Numbered from the stretch's first letter, positions 41,031 through 54,630 are shown. The stretch: 64,000 nt of DNA from Ptiloglossa arizonensis (GCF_051014685.1 NW_027478717.1:1-64000), one strand, 5' to 3'. A program made the numbers and translations. Notes: a model not told the origin generated them from the sequence alone.

Positions 41031-43060
41031 TATACGTCAAACGTTATACGTTATACGTTATACGTTATACGTGAAACGTTATACGTTATACGTTATACGT
41101 TATACGTTATACGTTATACGTTATACGTTATATGTTATACGTTATACGTTATACGTTATACGTTGTACGTTATACGTTATACGTTATACGTTATACGTTA
41201 TACGTTATACGTTATACGTTATACGTTATACGTTATACGTAATTCGTAATACGTTATACCTGATACGTTATACGTTCTACGTTATACGTTATACGTTATA
41301 CGTTATACGTTATACGTTATACGTTATACGTTATACGTAATACGTAATAAGTTATACGTTATACGTTATACGTTATTCTTTATACGTTATACTTTATACG
41401 TTATACGTTATACGTCATACGTTATACGTTATACGTTATGCGTTATACGTTATAGGTTATACGTTATACGTTATACGTTATACGTTATACGTTATACGTG
41501 AAACGTTATACGTTATACGTTATACGTTATACGTGAAACGTTATACGTTATACGTTATACGTTATATGTTATTCGTTACACGTTATACGTTATACGTTAT
41601 TCGTTATACGTTATACGTTATACGTTATACGTTATACGTTATATGTTATACGTAATACGTTATACGTTATACGTTATACGTTATACGTTATACGTTATAC
41701 GTTATACGTTATACGTGAAACGTTATACGTTATACGTTATACGTTATACGTGAAACGTTATACGTTATACGTTATACGGTATACGTGAAACGTTATACGT
41801 TATACGTTATACGTTATATGTTATTCGTTACACGTTATACGTTATATGTTATTCGTTATACGTTATACGTTATACGTTATACGTTATACGTTATACGTTA
41901 TACGTTATACGTAATACGTTATACGTTATACGTTATACGTTATACGTTATACGTTATACGTTATACGTTATACGTTATACGTTAGACGTTATACGTTATA
42001 CGTTATACGTTATACGTTAGACGTTATACGTTATACGTTATACGTTATACGTTATACGTTATACGTTATACGTTATACGTTATACGTTATACGTTATACG
42101 TTATACGTTATACGTTATACGTTATACGTTATACGTTATACGTAATAAGATATACGTTACATGCTATACGTTATACGTTATACGTTATACGTTGTACGTT
42201 ATACGTTATACGTTATAAGTTATACGTTATACGTTATACGTCATACGTTATACGTCATACGTTATTCGTTATACGTTATACGTTGTACGTTATACGTTAT
42301 ACGTTATACGTTATACGTTATACTTTATACGTTATACGTTATACGAAATATGTAATACGTAATGCGTTTTACGATATTCGTTATACGTTCTTCGTTACAC
42401 GTTATACGTTATACGTTTTGCGTTATACGTTTTACGTTATTCGTGATACGTTATACGTTATACGTTATACGTTATACGTTATACGGTATACGTTATACGT
42501 TATACGTTATACGTTATACGCTATACGTTATATGTTATACGCTATACGTTATACGTAATATGCAATGCTTCATACGTTTTACGTTATTCGTTATACGTTT
42601 TTCGTTACAAGTTAAACGTTATACGTTATACGTTATAAGTTATATGTCATAAGTTATACGATACATGTTATACGTTATACGAAATATGTAATACGTAATA
42701 CGTTTTACGATATTCGTTATACGTTCTTCGTTACACGTTATACGTTATACGTTATGCGTTATACGTATTACGTTATTCGTGATACGTTATACGTTATACG
42801 TTATCCGTTATACGGCATACGTTATACGTTATACGTTATACGTTATACGTTATACGTTATACGTTATACGTTATACGTTATACGTTATACGTTATACGTT
42901 ATACGTTATACGTTATACGTTATACGTTATACGTTATACGTTATACGTTATACGATATACGTTATACGTTATACGTTATACGTTATACGTTATACGTTAT
43001 ACGTTATACGTTATACGTTATACGTTATACGTTATACGTTATACGTTATACGTTATACGT
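41031..43060. repeat. 2.78-kb-offset copy of 38.24-40.26 kb
   Basis: From the GTGAAACG unit near 41,071 to the degenerate island ending near 42,820, landmarks match 38.25-40.05 kb at 2,779-2,786 bp (397-398 heptamers). A private mark is GTAATAAGATATACG at 42,142, where the source reads GTAATAAGTTATACG. The copies diverge after about 43,060, where TACTTTATACG of the source is missing. Confidence 0.8.
42339..42826. repeat. Degenerate island 6 (long form)
   Basis: A copy of island 5 at an offset of 2,779 bp that keeps TTATCCG (near 42,801). Confidence 0.8.
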
Positions 43061-43689
43061 TATACGTAATACGTGATAAGTTATACGTTATACGTTATAC
43101 GTTATTCTTTATACGTTATACGTTATACGTTATACGTTATACGTCATACGTTATACGTTATACGTTATACGTTATACGTTATACGTTATACGTTATACGT
43201 TATACGTTATACGTTATACGTTATACGTTAGACGTTATACGTTATACGTTATACGTTATACGTTATACGTTATACGTGATAAGTTATACGTTACATGCTA
43301 TACGTTATACGTTATACGTTGTACGTTATACGTTATACGTTATACGTTATACGTTATACGTTATACGTCATACGTTATACGTCATACGTTATTCGTTATA
43401 CGTTATACGTTATACGTTATACGTTATACGTTATACGTTATTCTTTATACGTTATACGTTATACGTTATACGTTATACGTCATACGTCATACGTTATACG
43501 TTATACGTTATACGTTATACGTTATACGTTATACGTGAAACGTTATACGTTATACGTTGTACGTTATACGTTATACGTTATACGTTATACTTTATACGTT
43601 ATACGTTATACGTTATACGTTATACGTTGTACGTTATACGTTATACGTTATACGTTATACGTTATACGTCATACGTTATAGGTCATACG

Positions 43690-44003
43690 TTATACGTTAT
43701 ACGCTATACGTTATATGTTATACGCTATACGTTATACGTAATATGTAATGCTTCATACGTTTTACGTTATTCGTTATACGTTTTTCGTTACAAGTTATAC
43801 GTTATACGTAATACGTTATAAGTTATATGTCATAAGTTATACGATACATGTTATACGTTATACGAAATATGTAATACGTAATACGTTTTACGATATTCGT
43901 TATACGTTCTTCGTTACACGTTATACGTTATACGTTATGCGTTATACGTATTACGTTATTCGTGATACGTTATACGTTATACGTTATACGTTATACGGCA
44001 TAC
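43690..44003. repeat. Degenerate island 7 (short form, ancestral end)
   Basis: It starts at the two CGCTATACG units and reads GTAATATGTAATGCTTC, where long islands have GTAATATGCAATGCTTC. It then reads TTACAAGTTATACG followed by a GTAATACG unit before TTATAAG, where long islands read TTACAAGTTAAACG. It lacks TTATCCG before GGCATACG, so it belongs to a separate sublineage together with 47,868 and 61,785. Confidence 0.8.
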
Positions 44004-44264
44004 GTTATACGTTATACGTTATACGTTATACGTTATACGTTATACGTTATACGTTATACGTTATACGTTATACGTTATACGTTATACGTTATACGTTATA
44101 CGTTATACGTTATACGTTATACGTTATACGTTATACGTTATACGTTATACGTTATACGTTATACGTCATACGTTATACGTCATACGTTATACGTCATACG
44201 TTATACGTTATACGTTATACGTTATGAGTTATACATTATACGTTATACGTTATACGTTAGACGT

Positions 44265-44612
44265 TATACGTTATACGTTATACGTTATACGTTATACGTT
44301 ATACGTTATACGTTATACGTTATACGTTATACGTTATACGTTATACGTTATACGTTATACGTTATACGTTATACGTTATACGTTATACGTTATACGTTAT
44401 ACGTTATACGTTATACGTTATACGTTATACGTTATACGTTATACGTTATACGTTATACGTTATACGTTATACGTTATACGTTATACGTTATACGTTATAC
44501 GTTATACGTTATACGTTATACGTTATACGTTATACGTTATACGTTATACGTTATACGTTATACGTTATACGTTATACGTTATACGTTATACGTTATACGT
44601 TATACGTTATAC
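44265..44612. repeat. Long perfect heptamer run
   Basis: About 50 unbroken consensus units between a TTAGACG and a GTCATACG. It is homologous to the runs near 48,449 and 62,359. It holds no variant unit and no other structure. Confidence 0.8.
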
Positions 44613-44920
44613 GTCATACGTTATACGTTATACGTTATACGTTATACGTTATACGTTATACGTGATAAGTTATACGTTACATGCTATACGTTATACGTTA
44701 TACGTTATACGTTGTACGTTATACGTTATACGTTATTCGTGATACGTTATACGTTATACGTCATACGTTATACGTCATACGTTATTCGTTATACGTTATA
44801 CGTTATACGTTATACGTTATACGTTATACGTTATTCTTTATACGTTATACGTTATACGTTATACGTTATACGTTATACGTTATACGTTATAGGTTATACG
44901 TTGTACGTTATACGTTATAC

Positions 44921-45590
44921 GTTGTACGTTGTACGTAATAAGTTATACGTTACATGCTATACGTTATACGTTATACGTTATACGTTATACGTTATACGTT
45001 ATACGTTATACGTTATACGTTATACGTTATACGTTATACGTTATACGTTATACGTTATACGTTATACGTTATACGTTATACGTTATACGTTATACGTTAT
45101 ACGTTGTACGTTATACGTTATACGTTGTACGTTGTACGTAATAAGTTATACGTTACATGCTATACGTTATACGTTATACGTTATACGTTATACGTTATAC
45201 GTTATACGTTATACGTTATACGTTATAGGTTATACGTTGTACGTTATACGTTATACGTTGTACGTTGTACGTAATAAGTTATACGTTACATGCTATACGT
45301 TATACGTTATACGTTATACGTTATACGTTATACGTTATACGTTATTCTTTATACGTTATACGTTATACGTTATACGTTATACGTTATACGTTATAGGTTA
45401 TACGTTGTACGTAATAAGTTATACGTTACATGCTATACGTTATACGTTATACGTTATACGTTATACGTTATACGTTATACGTTATACGTTGTACGTTGTA
45501 CGTAATAAGTTATACGTTACATGCTATACGTTATACGTTATACGTTATACGTTGTACGTTATACGTTATGCGTTATAAGTTATACGTTAT
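44921..45590. repeat. Short-period cluster of TTGTACG/GTAATAAG/TTACATGC markers
   Basis: The composite TTGTACG (often doubled), then GTAATAAG, then TTACATGC, is repeated five times, with GTAATAAG at about 44,934, 45,139, 45,270, 45,411 and 45,505. The spacings are therefore about 205, 131-133, 140 and 95 bp. It is the densest use of this marker in the window and indicates local unequal exchange on a scale of 14-30 heptamers. The cluster is copied intact at about 63,010-63,670. Confidence 0.8.
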
Positions 45591-45950
45591 ACGTTATACG
45601 TTATACGTTATACGTTATACGTTGTACGTTATACGTTATACGTTATACGTTATACGTTATACGTTATACGTTATACGTTATACGTTATACGTTATACGAC
45701 ATACGTTATACGTTATACGTTATACGACATACGTTATTCTTTATACGTTATACGTTATACGTTATACGTTATACGACATACGTTATACGTTATACGTTAT
45801 ACGTTATACGTTATAGGTTATACGTTATACGTCATAGATTATACGTTATACGTTATACGTTATACGTCATACGTTATACGTTATAGGTTATACGTTATAC
45901 GTGAAACGTTATACGTTATAAGTTATACGTTATACGTTATACGTTATACG
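45591..45950. repeat. Linker with GACATACG and GTCATAGATT units
   Basis: Perfect heptamers alternate with three GACATACG units (about 45,697, 45,725 and 45,774) and one GTCATAGATT near 45,832, followed by GTGAAACG at 45,902 and the GTAATTCG/CCTGATACG cluster at 45,951. The window ends in the copy of this linker (offset 18,088 bp). Confidence 0.7.
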
Positions 45951-46832
45951 TAATTCGTAATACGTTATACCTGATACGTTATACGTTCTACGTTATACGT
46001 TATACGTTATACGTTATACGTTATACGTTATACGTTATACGTTATACGTAATACGTAATAAGTTATACGTTATACGTTATACGTTATTCTTTATACGTTA
46101 TACTTTATACGTTATACGTTATGCGTTATACGTTATAGGTTATACGTTATACGTTATACGTTATACGTTATACGTTATACGTTATACGTTATACGTGAAA
46201 CGTTATACGTTATACGTTATACGTTATACGTGAAACGTTATACGTTATACGTTATACGGTATACGTGAAACGTTATACGTTATACGTTATACGTTATATG
46301 TTATTCGTTACACGTTATACGTTATATGTTATTCGTTATACGTTATACGTTATACGTTATACGTTATACGTTATACGTTATACGTTATACGTAATACGTT
46401 ATACGTTATACGTTATACGTTATACGTTATACGTTATACGTTATACGTTATACGTTATACGTTAGACGTTATACGTTATACGTTATACGTTATACGTTAG
46501 ACGTTATACGTTATACGTTATACGTTATACGTTATACGTTATACGTTATACGTTATACGTTATACGTTATACGTTATACGTTATACGTTATACGTTATAC
46601 GTTATACGTTATACGTTATACGTTATACGTTATACGTAATAAGATATACGTTACATGCTATACGTTATACGTTATACGTTATACGTTGTACGTTATACGT
46701 TATACGTTATAAGTTATACGTTATACGTTATACGTCATACGTTATACGTCATACGTTATTCGTTATACGTTATACGTTGTACGTTATACGTTATACGTTA
46801 TACGTTATACGTTATACTTTATACGTTATACG

Positions 46833-47320
46833 TTATACGAAATATGTAATACGTAATGCGTTTTACGATATTCGTTATACGTTCTTCGTTACACGTTATA
46901 CGTTATACGTTTTGCGTTATACGTTTTACGTTATTCGTGATACGTTATACGTTATACGTTATACGTTATACGTTATACGGTATACGTTATACGTTATACG
47001 TTATACGTTATACGCTATACGTTATATGTTATACGCTATACGTTATACGTAATATGCAATGCTTCATACGTTTTACGTTATTCGTTATACGTTTTTCGTT
47101 ACAAGTTAAACGTTATACGTTATACGTTATAAGTTATATGTCATAAGTTATACGATACATGTTATACGTTATACGAAATATGTAATACGTAATACGTTTT
47201 ACGATATTCGTTATACGTTCTTCGTTACACGTTATACGTTATACGTTATGCGTTATACGTATTACGTTATTCGTGATACGTTATACGTTATACGTTATCC
47301 GTTATACGGCATACGTTATA
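46833..47320. repeat. Degenerate island 8 (long form)
   Basis: A copy of island 6 at an offset of 4,494 bp that keeps TTATCCG (near 47,295). Confidence 0.8.
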
Positions 47321-47867
47321 CGTTATACGTTATACGTTATACGTTATACGTTATACGTTATACGTTATACGTTATACGTTATACGTTATACGTTATACGT
47401 TATACGTTATACGTTATACGTTATACGTTATACGTTATACGATATACGTTATACGTTATACGTTATACGTTATACGTTATACGTTATACGTTATACGTTA
47501 TACGTTATACGTTATACGTTATACGTTATACGTTATACGTTATACGTTATACGTAATACGTTATTCGTTATACGTTATACGTTATACGTTATACGTTATA
47601 CGTTATACGTTATACGTTATTCTTTATACGTTATACGTTATACGTTATACGTTATACGTCATACGTCATACGTTATACGTTATACGTTATACGTTATACG
47701 TTATACGTTATACGTGAAACGTTATACGTTATACGTTGTACGTTATACGTTATACGTTATACGTTATACTTTATACGTTGTACGTTATACGTTATACGTT
47801 ATACGTTGTACGTTATACGTTATACGTTATACGTTATACGTTATACGTTATACGTTATACGTCATAC

Positions 47868-48196
47868 GTTATAGGTCATATGTTATACGTTATACGCTAT
47901 ACGTTATATGTTATACGCTATACGTTATACGTAATATGTAATGCTTCATACGTTTTACGTTATTCGTTATACGTTTTTCGTTACAAGTTATACGTTATAC
48001 GTAATACGTTATAAGTTATATGTCATAAGTTATACGATACATGTTATACGTTATACGAAATATGTAATACGTAATACGTTTTACGATATTCGTTATACGT
48101 TCTTCGTTACACGTTATACGTTATACGTTATGCGTTATACGTATTACGTTATTCGTGATACGTTATACGTTATACGTTATACGTTATACGGCATAC
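47868..48196. repeat. Degenerate island 9 (short form)
   Basis: A copy of island 7 at an offset of 4,193 bp. It has a private GTCATATG near 47,876 where the others read GTCATACG. Confidence 0.8.
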
Positions 48197-48448
48197 GTTA
48201 TACGTTATACGTTATACGTTATACGTTATACGTTATACGTTATACGTTATACGTTATACGTTATACGTTATACGTTATACGTTATACGTTATACGTTATA
48301 CGTTATACGTTATACGTTATACGTTATACGTTATACGTTATACGTTATACGTCATACGTTATACGTCATACGTTATACGTCATACGTTATACGTTATACG
48401 TTATACGTTATGAGTTATACATTATACGTTATACGTTATACGTTAGAC

Positions 48449-48811
48449 GTTATACGTTATACGTTATACGTTATACGTTATACGTTATACGTTATACGTT
48501 ATACGTTATACGTTATACGTTATACGTTATACGTTATACGTTATACGTTATACGTTATACGTTATACGTTATACGTTATACGTTATACGTTATACGTTAT
48601 ACGTTATACGTTATACGTTATACGTTATACGTTATACGTTATACGTTATACGTTATACGTTATACGTTATACGTTATACGTTATACGTTATACGTTATAC
48701 GTTATACGTTATACGTTATACGTTATACGTTATACGTTATACGTTATACGTTATACGTTATACGTTATACGTTATACGTTATACGTTATACGTTATACGT
48801 TATACGTTATA
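48449..48811. repeat. Longest perfect (TATACGT)n run noticed
   Basis: About 52 heptamers in a row without a visible substitution, bounded by TTAGACG on the left and GTCATACG on the right. Related runs lie at about 44,265-44,612 and 62,359-62,701 and differ in length by whole heptamers. Perfect runs are where homologous copies most often differ in length. Confidence 0.8.
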
Positions 48812-49000
48812 CGTCATACGTTATACGTTATACGTTATACGTTATACGTTATACGTTATACGTGATAAGTTATACGTTACATGCTATACGTTATACGTTA
48901 TACGTTATACGTTGTACGTTATACGTTATACGTTATTCGTGATACGTTATACGTTATACGTCATACGTTATACGTCATACGTTATTCGTTATACGTTATA

Positions 49001-49510
49001 CGTTATACGTTATACGTTGTACGTTATACGTTATACGTTATACGTTATACGTTATACGTTATACGTTATACGTTATACGTTATACGTTATACGTTATACG
49101 TTATACGTTATTCTTTATACGTTATACGTTATACGTTATACGTTATACGTTATACGTTATACGTTATACGTTATACGTTATACGTTGTACGTTATACGTT
49201 ATACGTTATACGTTATACGTTATACGTTATACGTTATACGTTATACGTTATACGTTATACGTTATACGTTATACGTTATACGTTATACGTTATACGTTAT
49301 ACGTTATACGTTATACGTAATAAGTTATACGTTACATGCTATACGTTATACGTTATACGTTATACGTTGTACGTTATACGTTATGCGTTATAAGTTATAC
49401 GTTATACGTTATACGTTATACGTTATACGTTATACGTTATACGTTGTACGTTATACGTTATACGTTATACGTTATACGTTATACGTTATACGTTATACGT
49501 TATACGTTAT
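49001..49510. repeat. Mostly perfect heptamers with sparse markers
   Basis: Long perfect runs are interrupted by TTGTACG (49,017, 49,184), one TTATTCTTTATACG (49,108) and a GTAATAAG/TTACATGC/TTGTACG marker at 49,317, which resembles 45,505-45,570. No further structure is visible. Confidence 0.7.
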
Positions 49511-49704
49511 ACGTTGTACGTTATACGTTATACGTTATTCGTGATACGTTATACGTTATACGTCATACGTTATACGTCATACGTTATTCGTTATACGTTG
49601 TACGTTATACGTTATACGTTATACGTTATACGTTATACGTTATACGTTATACGTTATACGTTATACGTTATACGTTATACGTTATACGTTAGACGTTATA
49701 CGTT

Positions 49705-49890
49705 ATACGTTACACGTTATACCTTATAAATTATACGTTATACCTTATAAGTTATACGTCATAAGTTATACGATACACGTTATACGTTATTCGAAATATG
49801 TAATACGTAATACGTTTTACGATATTCGTTATACGTTCTTCGTTACACGTTATACGTTATACGTTATGCGTTATACGTTTTACGTTATTC
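49705..49890. repeat. Degenerate island 10 (hybrid form)
   Basis: The region A type patch (TACCTTATAA, GTCATAAG, CGATACACG) runs directly into the region B island core (GAAATATG, GTAATACG, TTTTACG, CGATATTCG, TTCTTCG, TTATGCG, TTTTACG). The hybrid suggests both patches derive from one ancestral block. Confidence 0.75.
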
Positions 49891-50474
49891 GTGATACGTT
49901 ATACGTTATACGTTATACGTTATACGTTATACGTTATACGTTATACGTTATACGACATACGTTATTCTTTATACGTTATACGTTATACGTTATACGTTAT
50001 ACGACATACGTTATACGTTATACGTTATACGTTATACGTTATAGGTTATACGTTATACGTCATAGATTATACGTTATACGTTATACGTTATACGTTATAC
50101 GTTATACGTTATAGGTTATACGTTATACGTGAAACGTTATACGTTATACGTTATACGTTATACGTTATACGTTATACGTTATACGTTATACGTTATACGT
50201 TATACGTTATACGTTGTACGTTATACGTTATACGTTATACGTTATACGTTATACGTTATACGTTATACGTTATACGTTATACGTTGTACGTTATACGTTA
50301 TACGTTATTCGTGATACGTTATACGTTATACGTCATACGTTATACGTCATACGTTATTCGTTATACGTTGTACGTTATACGTTATACGTTATACGTTATA
50401 CGTTATACGTTATACGTTATACGTTATACGTTATACGTTATACGTTATACGTTAGACGTTATACGTTATACGTT

Positions 50475-50695
50475 ACACGTTATACCTTATAAGTTATACG
50501 TTATACCTTATAAGTTATACGTCATAAGTTATACGATACACGTTATACGTTATTCGAAATATGTAATACGTAATACGTTTTACGATATTCGTTATACGTT
50601 CTTCGTTACACGTTATACGTTATACGTTATGCGTTATACGTTTTACGTTATTCGTGATACGTTATACGTTATACGTTATACGTTATACGGTATAC
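50475..50695. repeat. Degenerate island 11 (hybrid form)
   Basis: The downstream partner of island 10 at about 763 bp. It ends with GGTATACG near 50,688, a unit the first copy lacks. Confidence 0.75.
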
Positions 50696-52316
50696 GTTAT
50701 ACGTTATACGTTATACGTTATACGTTATACGTTATACGTTATACGTTATACGTTATACGTTATACGTTATATGCTATACGTTATACGTTATACGTTATAC
50801 GTTGTACGTTATACGTTATACGTTATACGTTGTACGTTATACGTTATACGTTATACGTCATACGTTTTACGTCATACGTTATTCGTTATACGTTATACGT
50901 TATACGTTATACGTTATACGTTATACGTTATACGTTATTCTTTATACGTTATACGTTATACGTTATACGTTATACGTCATACGTTATACGTAATACGTGA
51001 TAAGTTATACGTTATACGTTATACGTTATTCTTTATACGTTATACGTTATACGTTATACGTTATACGTCATACGTTATACGTTATACGTTATACGTTATA
51101 CGTTATACGTCATACGTTATACGTAATACGTTATACGTTATACGTTATACGATATACGTTATACATTATACGTTATGCGTTATTCGTTATACGTTTTACG
51201 TTATACGTTACACGTAATTCGTAATACGTTATACCTGATAGGTTATACGTTCTACGTTATACGTTATACGTTATACGTTATACGTTATACGTTATACGTT
51301 ATATGTTATACGTTATACGTTATACGTTATACGTTACATGCTATACGTTATACGTTATACGTTATACGTTATACGTTATACGTTATACGTTATACGTTGT
51401 ACGTTATACGTTATACGTTATACGTTATACGTTATACGTTATACGTTATACGTTATACGTTATACGTTATACGTTATACGTTATACGTCATACGTTATAC
51501 GTTATACGTTATACGTTATACGTTATACGTTATACGTTATTCGTTACACGTTATACGTTATACGTTATTCGTTATACGTTATACGTTATACGTTATACGT
51601 TATACGTTATACGTTATACGTAATACGTTATACGTTATACGTTATACGTTATACGTTATACGTTATACGTTATACGTTATACGTTATACGTTATACGTAA
51701 TACGTGATAAGTTATACGTTATACGTTATACGTTATTCTTTATACGTTATACGTTATACGTTATACGTTATACGTCATACGTTATACGTTATACGTTATA
51801 CGTTATACGTTATACGTTATACGTTATACGTTATACGTTATACGTTCTACGTTATACGTTGTACGTTAGACGTTATACGTTATACGTTATACGTTATACG
51901 TTATACGTTATACGTGATAAGTTATACGTTACATGCTATACGTTATACGTTATACGTTGTACGTTATACGTTATACGTTATACGTTATACGTTATACGTT
52001 ATACGTCATACGTTATACGTCATACGTTATTCGTTATACGTTATACGTTATACGTTATACGATATACGTTATACGTTATTCTTTATACGTTATACGTTAT
52101 ACGTTATACGTTATACGTTATACGTTATACGTCATACGTTATACGTAATACGTGATAAGTTATACGTTATACGTTATACGTTATTCTTTATACGTTATAC
52201 GTTATACGTTATACGTTATACGTCATACGTTATACGTTATACGTTATACGTTATACGTTATACGTTATACGTTATACGTAATACGTTATACGTTATACGT
52301 TATACGATATACGTTA
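50483..52316. repeat. 1,834-bp tandem unit, copy 1
   Basis: TACCTTATAAG at 50,483 recurs at 52,317, and the order between repeats at 1,834 bp (262 heptamers), becoming 1,841 bp to the right of about 51,310. Contents include a short island, a TTATATGC unit near 50,768, TTTTACG near 50,864, GTGATAAG markers, and at 51,175-51,255 a cluster otherwise found only in region A. Confidence 0.85.
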
Positions 52317-52530
52317 TACCTTATAAGTTATACGTTATACCTTATAAGTTATACGTCATAAGTTATACGATACACGTTATACGTTATTCGAAATATGTAA
52401 TACGTAATACGTTTTACGATATTCGTTATACGTTCTTCGTTACACGTTATACGTTATACGTTATGCGTTATACGTTTTACGTTATTCGTGATACGTTATA
52501 CGTTATACGTTATACGTTATACGGTATACG
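52312..52530. repeat. Degenerate island 12 (hybrid form)
   Basis: A copy of island 11 at 1,834 bp, also ending with GGTATACG (near 52,522). Confidence 0.75.
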
Positions 52531-53950
52531 TTATACGTTATACGTTATGCGTTATACGTTATACGTTATACGTTATACGTTATACGTTATACGTTATACG
52601 TTATATGCTATACGTTATACGTTATACGTTATACGTTGTACGTTATACGTTATACGTTATACGTTGTACGTTATACGTTATACGTTATACGTCATACGTT
52701 TTACGTCATACGTTATTCGTTATACGTTATACGTTATACGTTATACGTTATACGTTATACGTTATACGTTATTCTTTATACGTTATACGTTATACGTTAT
52801 ACGTTATACGTCATACGTTATACGTAATACGTGATAAGTTATACGTTATACGTTATACGTTATTCTTTATACGTTATACGTTATACGTTATACGTTATAC
52901 GTCATACGTTATACGTTATACGTTATACGTTATACGTTATACGTCATACGTTATACGTAATACGTTATACGTTATACGTTATACGATATACGTTATACAT
53001 TATACGTTATGCGTTATTCGTTATACGTTTTACGTTATACGTTACACGTAATTCGTAATACGTTATACCTGATAGGTTATACGTTCTACGTTATACGTTA
53101 TACGTTATACGTTATACGTTATACGTTATACGTTATACGTTATATGTTATACGTTATACGTTATACGTTATACGTTACATGCTATACGTTATACGTTATA
53201 CGTTATACGTTATACGTTATACGTTATACGTTATACGTTGTACGTTATACGTTATACGTTATACGTTATACGTTATACGTTATACGTTATACGTTATACG
53301 TTATACGTTATACGTTATACGTTATACGTCATACGTTATACGTTATACGTTATACGTTATACGTTATACGTTATACGTTATTCGTTACACGTTATACGTT
53401 ATACGTTATTCGTTATACGTTATACGTTATACGTTATACGTTATACGTTATACGTTATACGTAATACGTTATACGTTATACGTTATACGTTATACGTTAT
53501 ACGTTATACGTTATACGTTATACGTTATACGTTATACGTAATACGTGATAAGTTATACGTTATACGTTATACGTTATTCTTTATACGTTATACGTTATAC
53601 GTTATACGTTATACGTCATACGTTATACGTTATACGTTATACGTTATACGTTATACGTTATACGTTATACGTTATACGTTGTACGTTATACGTTATACGT
53701 TGTACGTTAGACGTTATACGTTATACGTTATACGTTATACGTTATACGTTATACGTGATAAGTTATACGTTACATGCTATACGTTATACGTTATACGTTG
53801 TACGTTATACGTTATACGTTATACGTTATACGTTATACGTTATACGTTATACGTCATACGTTATACGTCATACGTTATTCGTTATACGTTATACGTTATA
53901 CGTTATACGATATACGTTATACGTTATTCTTTATACGTTATACGTTATAC
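52317..53950. repeat. 1,834-bp tandem unit, copy 2 (incomplete)
   Basis: It repeats the previous unit until the TTATTCTTTATACG near 53,925. After that the first copy continues with GTCATACGTTATACGTAATACG (near 52,131), whereas this one reads GTCATACGTCATACG (near 53,965) and joins a region B segment. Private marks include TTATGCG near 52,547 and TTGTACG near 53,678 in place of TTCTACG near 51,844. Confidence 0.8.
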
Positions 53951-54630
53951 GTTATACGTTATACGTCATACGTCATACGTTATACGTTATACGTTATACG
54001 TTATACGTTATACGTTATTCGTGAAACGTTATACGTTATACGTTGTACGTTATACGTTATACGTTATACGTTATACGTTATACGTTATACGTTATACGTT
54101 ATACGTTATACGTTGTACGTTATACGTTATACGTTATACGTTATACGTTATACGTCATACGTTATACGTCATACGTTATACGTTATACGTTATACGTTAT
54201 ACGTCATACGTTATACGTTATACGTTATACGTTATACGTTATACGTTATACGTTATACGTTATACGTTATACGTTATACGTTATACGTTAGACGTTATAC
54301 GTTATACGTTATACGTTATACGTTATACGTTATACGTTATACGTTATACGTTATACGTTATACGTTATACGTTATACGTTATACGTTAGACGTTATACGT
54401 TATACGTTATTCGTGATACGTTATACGTTATACGTCATACGTTATACGTCATACGTTATTCGTTATACGTTATACGTTATACGTTATACGTTATACGTTA
54501 TACGTTATTCTTTATACGTTATACGTTATACGTTATACGTTATACGTCATACGTCATACGTTATACGTTATACGTTATACGTAATACGTTATACGTTATA
54601 CGTTATACAATATACGTTATACGTTATACG
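53951..54630. repeat. Region B segment resembling 21.2-21.9 kb
   Basis: A GTGAAACG unit followed by TTGTACG (54,022-54,046), then GTCATACG pairs, TTAGACG units, TTATTCGTGATACG and ACAATATACG near 54,606 follow the same order as 21,250-21,840 and 25,570-26,905, with unit-size losses. The interval is a rearranged relative of those copies. Confidence 0.65.

Larger units (their letters stand above)
43061..44920. repeat. Region B segment with short island and long perfect run
   Basis: It holds the GTGATAAG marker at 43,276, GTCATACG pairs, GTGAAACG near 43,535, a short degenerate island at 43,690-44,000, a TTATGAGTTATACATT unit near 44,222, a perfect run of about 350 bp, and a second GTGATAAG/TTACATGC marker at 44,663. 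Most of it recurs at 47,570-49,000 (offset 4,193-4,200) and at 61,370-63,010 (offset 18,088-18,095). Confidence 0.75.
37130..45912. repeat. ~18.1-kb duplication, upstream copy
   Basis: This 8.8-kb stretch recurs at 55.22-64.0 kb with all its internal structure. The offset drifts from 18,109 bp at the left to 18,102, 18,095 and 18,088 bp at the right, each step being a loss of one heptamer in the downstream copy. The left edge lies in perfect repeats before the TTATATGTAATACG near 37,187. The true duplicated unit is probably 37.13-55.22 kb, of which only this first part is repeated inside the window. Confidence 0.85.
45951..49000. repeat. Copy of 41.24-44.8 kb with a 301-bp loss
   Basis: From about 46,630 landmarks match 42.14-43.06 kb at 4,494 bp, including the private GTAATAAGATATACG (46,636). 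After about 47,560 the offset falls to 4,193 bp, so 301 bp (43 heptamers, including a GTGATAAG/TTACATGC marker) is missing relative to 43.07-43.39 kb. The rest follows to about 49,000. Left of 46,630 the match to 41.4 kb is broken by other unit-size changes. Confidence 0.75.
49511..50700. repeat. ~763-bp tandem pair, each with a short degenerate island
   Basis: The order TTGTACG, TTATTCGTGATACG, GTCATACG pair, TTAGACG, TTACACG, two TACCTTATAA units, GTCATAAG, CGATACACG, GAAATATG occurs at about 49,512-49,800 and again 763-770 bp later. One difference is TTATAAATTATACG near 49,726 versus TTATAAGTTATACG near 50,489. Between the two copies lie GACATACG units and GTCATAGATT (49,950-50,070). Confidence 0.8.
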
